From positions 31,952,704 through 32,016,703 of the forward strand of contig NC_087062.1 in assembly GCF_963678635.1 (NCBI RefSeq): DNA of 64,000 nucleotides, read 5' to 3'. Under the pieces are notes generated by a model. The model made no database searches and was not told the origin of the DNA. It was given only the letters and a program-made list of their open reading frames with translations. Source of the stretch: Symsagittifera roscoffensis. Lineage: Eukaryota > Xenacoelomorpha > Acoela > Convolutidae. How positions within the stretch are numbered: the stretch's first letter is position 1; each line of letters begins with the position of its first letter. The translations under genes were made by a program, and so were the position numbers. Positions 58,945 to 64,000 of this stretch are shown one piece after another.

Positions 58945-60427
58945 ATGAGTGATTCCAATATTTGTGAATATAGTGCGCCTATTATTACAGCACACGAAGT
59001 TAAAGAGCACCTGCAAACTTTTTACAACTTACAGGTTCGAAAAATAAAACAGTTGGTCGGGTATGATTCGGCTAATTTTTACATCGAAGATACGAATGGC
59101 CGGCCAATCCTTTTCAAAGTTATCTCCTGTACTTCGCCGAAAGAAATCGAAGAATTTCTCCATCATCAAATTGACCTGATGAAAACGGTTGCCAGAGATT
59201 TGCCAGAAGGCTTGGTCCAAGAAATCATAGAGCCTTTGCCGGAGAAATCCGAAACATCCGTCATATCAATTAGAGTAAGATGCAAGAAAAACCCGGAATG
59301 GGTTTCTGATAATTGTTTTCACAAAGCAGTAGTTATTAAATACGTTCCAGGAGAAGTCTTGACAAATTTTGTCCCATTTTCAAACAAATTGTTGGAAAGT
59401 GTTGGTGAGAAATTTGGTCTGCTTTCAAAATGTCTTCAGGAAACAAAAAATGAAGTTGTATGGCGTAGAAAAAGCAGTAAATGGGATCCGAAAAATGTGC
59501 TTGATTGTGAATCATCTCTTAGGGTATTGTCGAACGTTTCGCTAGAACGAAGAAAGATGTGTGAGAATTTCTTCGAGCGGTATTCGAAAAAGACTTTGCC
59601 TTTTATCGAGAGCTGTTGCAGACCAGGAATAATTCACTCGGACGGAAATCCGAACAATATTCTCGTTAGACCCGAGGCGTGAGTATTATTGAATCTTAAT
59701 TACAATTCCTCCCACACTGTGTTACACAGAAAAGAATTTTCATGACCATAAAGGATTAATTCGAAACATCGCATTTTTTAAAAGTACATTCCAAAAAAGT
59801 GTACAATGAACGAGATTTTTTGAAAATGAAGCAAGGAGGGAATGGAGTTGTGAAAAATTTAACGGATATGGTAGCTAAAAACTACAAATCGTCATATCTT
59901 ACCTTGATCAGGTATCAATTCCGAAAGCAACTTTTTTGCTCCATTTGTTTGATGGAATTTCAAATGAAATGTTATATGTTTTTTTAGCTTGTGAATACAA
60001 AGACCCAATTCGCTTCTATAATATTTCATTGTCAGTTTTTCATTGTTTTAGACCGGAAGAGCTTAGTACGATTCTTGACTTTGAAGATACTTGCAGTTCC
60101 TTCATTGTGTTCGAGTGCGGATCTCTTCTAATGTACATTTTCTGCTATATGAACGGGAAAGGAGACATCGGTCAAATGGGCGCCCATGTCATGAAAAGGT
60201 TCTGTCAACATCAGCCTCTGACTGCAACCGAGTGGAGTGTTTTGTTCGATGCTGTGATATGCCGACTTGTCCAGTCTTCGATCTATGGGCTGTATGGGGC
60301 TTTGCTAGCTCCGGAAAATTCCGAGTATATTTTGGAGTCGCAAGAAGATAGCTGGACAATTTTTGAAACTCTGGTGAAAACTGATGAAAAAAGTTTGATC
60401 ACAAGTTGGAAACAGTTCGTAAATTAA
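58945..60427 (+). CDS. HYKK: Hydroxylysine kinase-like (APH-fold) enzyme
   Basis: Two exons, 58945-59678 and 60052-60427, with a canonical GT-AG intron in phase 2, encode 369 residues, near the usual length of hydroxylysine kinase (about 370). I chose the ATG at 58945; the open frame extends 30 bp upstream without another ATG. The N-lobe includes VGYDSANFYIED and PILFKVIS, matching the SYDDxNFxV and ATP-lysine region. The catalytic loop is IIHSDGNPNNILV (H231, D233, N238), an APH-type Brenner motif, and the metal-binding motif is TILDFEDT (D254). After it, FECGSLLMYIF, GAHVMKRF and LTATEWSVLFDAVICR follow the C-terminal helices of HYKK. The enzyme phosphorylates 5-hydroxy-L-lysine with GTP in lysine/collagen breakdown. 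In the catalytic loop the usual GD is SD. A related APH kinase cannot be excluded. Confidence 0.85.
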
Positions 60428-61204
60428 TTTTGCAAAAACGTTTATTTGTAGTATTAAGTAGTCTGAAAATTGAAATTTGTTTCATACGCTATTTTACTGG
60501 TAAGAACAAAGTTGAAGGGATAGTTAATGCATAGAAAAATGCTAGGATATCCTTAATCATTCTCCCCGCTATTTCAAAAGTAGACAATTTCGATGGTATA
60601 TGAACCAGCCGAAGTATAAACCAGCTGAAATATGAACCAGCTAAAAGAGTTGTTGCATAATAATGATATATCAGTTATTGTAAAACTTACAAAAATCAGG
60701 CAAATTTCTTTTCAAATGACGTAACTTTATGCGAACCTCCCCTGTAAAGCGCCCACTTTAACCTCCTCAAGTATCTAAACCAAAACTCTTTTTTCCGTCC
60801 CTTACCCGTTGTTTTAGCTTTGGTTTCCTGCACAATTTGTAACTTCTAAACGTTTTTGTGCTGACTCATTGTCACTTGCTACGTTGTTGTCACTAGTATC
60901 TGCTATTTCTTCCAATGAACTTTTCGGTTTTGCTTTTAGTATCTTTGGCGAAATCAGAATTTCGCCTTGCGTTTCCATGTTTTTAGGTTGCCTCTCTAAA
61001 AAAAATTTTTTAAATTACTATTTTCGCCTAACTAGCGATGTGTTCTGCATCTTTTTTTCGTTGGCTGGGAATACGAAAAAAACTTAACCCGGCAGTTTTT
61101 GTTAATCCTAACCATATTCAATTGCTAACGTTCCTGTTTCAATTCTTAATCAGCAGCGGGAAGACGCTCGTTTCTATAAAAGCATTGGCTTTTTTGTTAT
61201 TATT
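60428..61204. other. Intergenic, no recognised feature
   Basis: Nothing identifiable apart from a short near-repeat 'gaaccagccgaagtataaac / cagctgaaatatgaaccagc' at 60601-60640. Confidence 0.35.
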
Positions 61205-61455
61205 TTAAAAGACAATATCTCCTGTCGGCTTTCTGTTGTCGGTCATCTTGTCCCCAAATTGCAAAAGTTGAAGGATAATTGTGCACACCCCCATACTGAA
61301 GAAGATAATGGATGACGATCTGGCTTTAATGCGATCTGGCAAAAGACAGAACCATCGAAAAAAGTGATAACTAAAGTTTTTGATATCCCTTACAATTCGA
61401 AGAGATTTGGAATCCATCCCCAAATGCTTGAAATTCAACAGCTTTTGCTAGTGTC
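61205..61455 (-). CDS. Possible 3' exon of an unknown small membrane protein
   Basis: An open frame of about 80 codons on the minus strand ends at a TAA at 61205. The frame stays open upstream to an AG at about 61455 (actag, then CAAAAGCTG). It encodes LRIVRDIKNFSYHFFRW, then a hydrophobic segment (SIIFFSMGVCTIILQLLQF), then a polar tail ending GDIVF. Composition suggests a real membrane segment, loosely like a peroxin-11-type C-terminus, but I do not recognise it, and no matching upstream exon or nearby AATAAA was found. It may be a random open frame. Confidence 0.25.
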
Positions 61456-61482
61456 ATGTTCTTAGTCGAGAATTTGATTTTT

Positions 61483-61733
61483 CAAGTGAGCAGGGTATTT
61501 TTTCAAGTGAACAGGGTCTTTTTTCAAGTGACCAGGGTCTTTTTTCAAGTGACCAGGGTCTTTTTTCAAGTGAGCAGGGTCTTTTTTCAAGTAAACAGGG
61601 TCTTTTTTCAAGTGAGCAGGGTCTTTTTTCAAGTAAACAGGGTCTTTTTTCAAGTGAGCAGGGTCTTTTTTCAAGTGAACAGGGTCTTTTTCAAGTGAAC
61701 AGGGTCTTTTTTCAAGTGAACAGGGTCTTTTTA
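61483..61733 (+). repeat. 21-bp minisatellite, 12 copies
   Basis: Units of caagtgancagggtcttttt begin at 61483, 61504, 61525, 61546, 61567, 61588, 61609, 61630, 61651, 61672, 61692 and 61713. One unit is a base short. The variable bases alternate GTGAGC/GTAAAC in units 5-9, implying a 42-bp higher-order period there. Because 21 is divisible by three, both strands read as open heptad-like repeats, which are not genes. Confidence 0.9.
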
Positions 61734-61842
61734 AAATTGAACTTTTTCTTGATCTCTCTGGTCCATTAGCATAATTTGTGTCAAAATTTTGAATAAACCG
61801 CCAATATCTCACCATTTAGGTTCAAGCTAATTATGGAACCAG

Positions 61843-62195
61843 GGGTGGATCTAGGATTTTCTCGAGGGGGGGAGCGGATTTTCAAAAAAATTTCGAAAAT
61901 TTTGTCGACCTTTTTTTTAGGTCGACCGAATTGATTTTTCGAGCTCTCCCTAAGCACGGTTTAGTCCGTTTTGGCCAATTTTTGTGCGCCGCAGGCAAAA
62001 TTTTGAAAAAACAGTCCAAAAAAGGCGTTTTTAGGCACTTTTTGGAAAAATTTGACCAAAACATCACGTTTTTTCGGCGCGCGCTCCCCCTTCAAAATTA
62101 GTATATTGGCGCCAAAGGCGCCTTCAGAAAAATTTTAGGGTCGGTCGGCCAAAAATGAATTTCTTAAAAAGTACCAAAGGGAGACCCTTTGTGTC
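61843..62195 (+). mobile_element. Family D element (G/C-run MITE), copy 3
   Basis: It starts caggggtggatctaggattt with a G run at 61866 and runs through 'aggtcgaccgaattgattt', 'ggcgcgcgctccccct' and 'ggcgccaaaggcgcc' to 'aaagggagaccctttgtg'. It is the reverse orientation of the copy at 39043. The 3' terminus is less clear. Confidence 0.6.
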
Positions 62196-62781
62196 GGCAG
62201 AAAAGGTTTTTATCTAGGCTTTATTTGAAATTATTAGTCATACAGTTGAAGTTAATGTGTTGTGCGAGAGGGGTCGATGGAAGACTTCGAAACAGATTTC
62301 GTTGGCCAGCAAAGCATCAAATCTAGGCTATGTAGATCCAGCTAAGGATGCTAAATTAAGATGTTCAAAAGTGATTACGCAGTTAGACAGCAATTAGAAA
62401 GGTCGGATGTTCGAGGCCCACCATGATCCGTGCTCGTTGCTTGAGGGTGAAGCAACATTACCCAGCACAGAAAAATACCCAAAAAAAGTGCATGTAGTTC
62501 TTAAACAGGGGCACAACAGCGGTTCGCCGTGATGAGCTGTACAGCTCTTGTGTTGGTCCTTTCCCCGTGGATAAATGGTCTTAATCTTAATTAGCTTGTG
62601 TAAAAAAAATAACGGATTTGTCACCAAATACGTTGGAGGCATAACTTAGTTTTCTAATTAGATTATGTTGATAAATTATTATGTTGATAAATTATTGAAA
62701 GTTTTTTTTAGCATAAAATAATCATTAAATTACAACACGAATTCGACTCGTAGAGATAAGGTTCAGTTATTTGTTTATGAT
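62196..62781. other. Intergenic, no recognised feature
   Basis: No coding signal I trust. It includes the 3' flank of the minus-strand gene ending at 62782. Confidence 0.35.
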
Positions 62782-63828
62782 TTATTTGTTTTCTGCAGCA
62801 ACTTGTTCCAAAGAAGTCATAAATAGCTTCACTGACTTGTTTCGCCGAGGTCCTCTTTTTCTATAGTCGACATACTGATCCACCGGTGCTTCCGACTCAG
62901 GGTTATAGAGCAACCTCAATGCATACCCACAGCCGTTCATCAAATCTTCGTCTTCTTGGAATATTCTAGATTTTGGCTTCCACCATCGGCAGTCAGCCTT
63001 TCTGCAGTGAACTTGCTCGTCAGTTAATTTTTTTTTCGCATCTTCTAATAACTGAAGTTTGTCTTTGTTTCCATACTGTCTGTTTTCCTCAAATAAAAAT
63101 CCGACACGATCCTTAAACATAAGAATTTCATTTCGTGCATCCAAAAATTTTCGACTCACCGCTATTTGATTCTCCTCTAGCCCCGAAATATAAGGAAATA
63201 ACTCGGAGTAAACTATTGACATGTTAATATCTAATTTGTACTCAAGTCTAACCATGGGAACAAACTTCAAAAATTCAGTTTTGTTTGGTTTTGAGAGAAA
63301 TGTTTTGAAGCTACTGAAACCCTCTGTGGTTATAAAAAGGCAGCCATCAAAAACAAAAACCCAGCTTGCGCCATCGTCAAAAGCTCGTAATATTCCGAAG
63401 TTTCGCCCGCTGTTTGTATCGCGTACTTCTTTCTGTAAAATTTTCGGATCATTTGAATTTGACAACGGTATTATTTCAAAATCCTCGCGAAAGTAACGCA
63501 GCAGTTTAACTAGCTCAGCTTCTTTTGTTCTGTTCACAATGGATTTCAAAATCCATAGCCTCTTGAAACCAGTTGGTAATTTTTCGCGTTTTAAAATTAA
63601 TTCGGTGTTGAGATAAGTTTGTCGTTGGCTATGCAAAGGGGGCAAATCATTGCTTAATAATCTAATAATTGTAGAAAATTCAGAACGCGAGTAAAGAGAA
63701 GAACCGTTGACTAGAAGTTTGACCACATCTCGACCCCGAGAACCGCTAGCAATGAAATTGAAAAACAGAAAAATCAAAGATAAATTAAGAAAAAACATAA
63801 AGGTTTTTAAAGTTTTGGTCATCATCAT
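62782..63828 (-). CDS. Unrecognised single-exon type II membrane or secreted protein
   Basis: An uninterrupted minus-strand frame of 348 codons runs from the first of three consecutive ATGs (63828) to TAA at 62782. Residues 9-28 are strongly hydrophobic (FMFFLNLSLIFLFFNFIA) after a short basic start, consistent with a signal peptide or Golgi-type signal anchor. There are several potential N-glycosylation sites (NGS, NRT, NKT, NMS, NKS) and a handful of cysteines. The central region around RNFGILRAFDDGASWVFVFDG resembles a recurring 'RN-x-G ... GA-x-W ... DG' pattern that I associate loosely with glycosyltransferase-like proteins, but I cannot name the family. No intron is apparent, which is unusual beside the multi-exon neighbours. 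An AATAAA overlaps the stop codon (62781-62786). Confidence 0.6.
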   Translation of the reverse strand: MMMTKTLKTFMFFLNLSLIFLFFNFIASGSRGRDVVKLLVNGSSLYSRSEFSTIIRLLSNDLPPLHSQRQTYLNTELILKREKLPTGFKRLWILKSIVNRTKEAELVKLLRYFREDFEIIPLSNSNDPKILQKEVRDTNSGRNFGILRAFDDGASWVFVFDGCLFITTEGFSSFKTFLSKPNKTEFLKFVPMVRLEYKLDINMSIVYSELFPYISGLEENQIAVSRKFLDARNEILMFKDRVGFLFEENRQYGNKDKLQLLEDAKKKLTDEQVHCRKADCRWWKPKSRIFQEDEDLMNGCGYALRLLYNPESEAPVDQYVDYRKRGPRRNKSVKLFMTSLEQVAAENK

Positions 63829-64000
63829 CAACAAATCCTATTTTGAGCCAGAAAATTTTTCAAAGGTCGATGAATCAATAGCCTTTATCTTTACACCCGG
63901 GGGGTAACATGTGATGCAGAAAGCATAAATGTTAGACGAAAAACACATGAAGAACAAAAATTGAATTCACTCAACCTCTAGTTTATAACAAACCCTTGAA
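63829..64000. other. Upstream flank of the minus-strand gene
   Basis: Short flank containing a run of G near 63899. No feature recognised. Confidence 0.3.

Noticed and set aside
61456-61815. Long open frames on both strands across the 21-bp repeat
   Set aside because: They exist only because the repeat length is a multiple of three and lacks stops; there are no protein features.
63221-63496. Plus-strand open frame opposite the 62782-63828 gene
   Set aside because: It is a shadow of the longer minus-strand coding frame.

Overview
This window is nuclear DNA from an animal: AT-rich, intron-containing and crowded with decayed repeats. Animal-type proteins (MRE11, a BNIP3/NIX-type mitophagy receptor, DMAC2L/ATP5S, hydroxylysine kinase, an L27-like plus multi-PDZ scaffold, a calcyphosine-like EF-hand protein) place it in Metazoa. 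I cannot name the phylum. Of 25 introns I could place by reading frame, 22 follow GT-AG and three appear not to (GC-AG, GA-AG, GT-CG). Two genes have an acceptor-like AG only 7-10 nt before the ATG. Both features are reminiscent of tunicates such as appendicularians, but this is suggestive only.

Layout. 2-424 (+): 3' end of a calcyphosine-like EF-hand gene. 4083-14200 (-): at least 14 exons of a large PDZ scaffold, complete at its C-terminus. 18519-20791 (+): DMAC2L-like gene in three exons. 23186-23974 (+): BNIP3-like gene in one coding exon. 25200-27240 (-): a dead non-LTR retrotransposon. 28835-45484 (+): complete MRE11 in ten exons (807 codons plus stop); its introns are packed with mobile elements. 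47891-53590: a 2.8-kb tandem duplication carrying a broken transposase-like gene and a degenerate GGCGCGAC minisatellite. 58945-60427 (+): hydroxylysine kinase-like gene in two exons. 61483-61733: a 21-bp minisatellite. 62782-63828 (-): an unrecognised single-exon, probably Golgi or secreted protein.

The rest is dispersed repeats: tRNA-derived SINEs, a roughly 450-bp element with short inverted ends, TA-flanked foldback MITEs, hairpin-ended 1-2 kb elements with tRNA-like pieces, and G/C-run elements with GGCGGATCTAG-type ends. Several are visibly nested, so insertion order can be read. The genes do not form a pathway. DMAC2L and BNIP3 both act at mitochondria, but their proximity may be chance.

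All gene models come from reading frame, splice-site phase and remembered family motifs. No database search was run.
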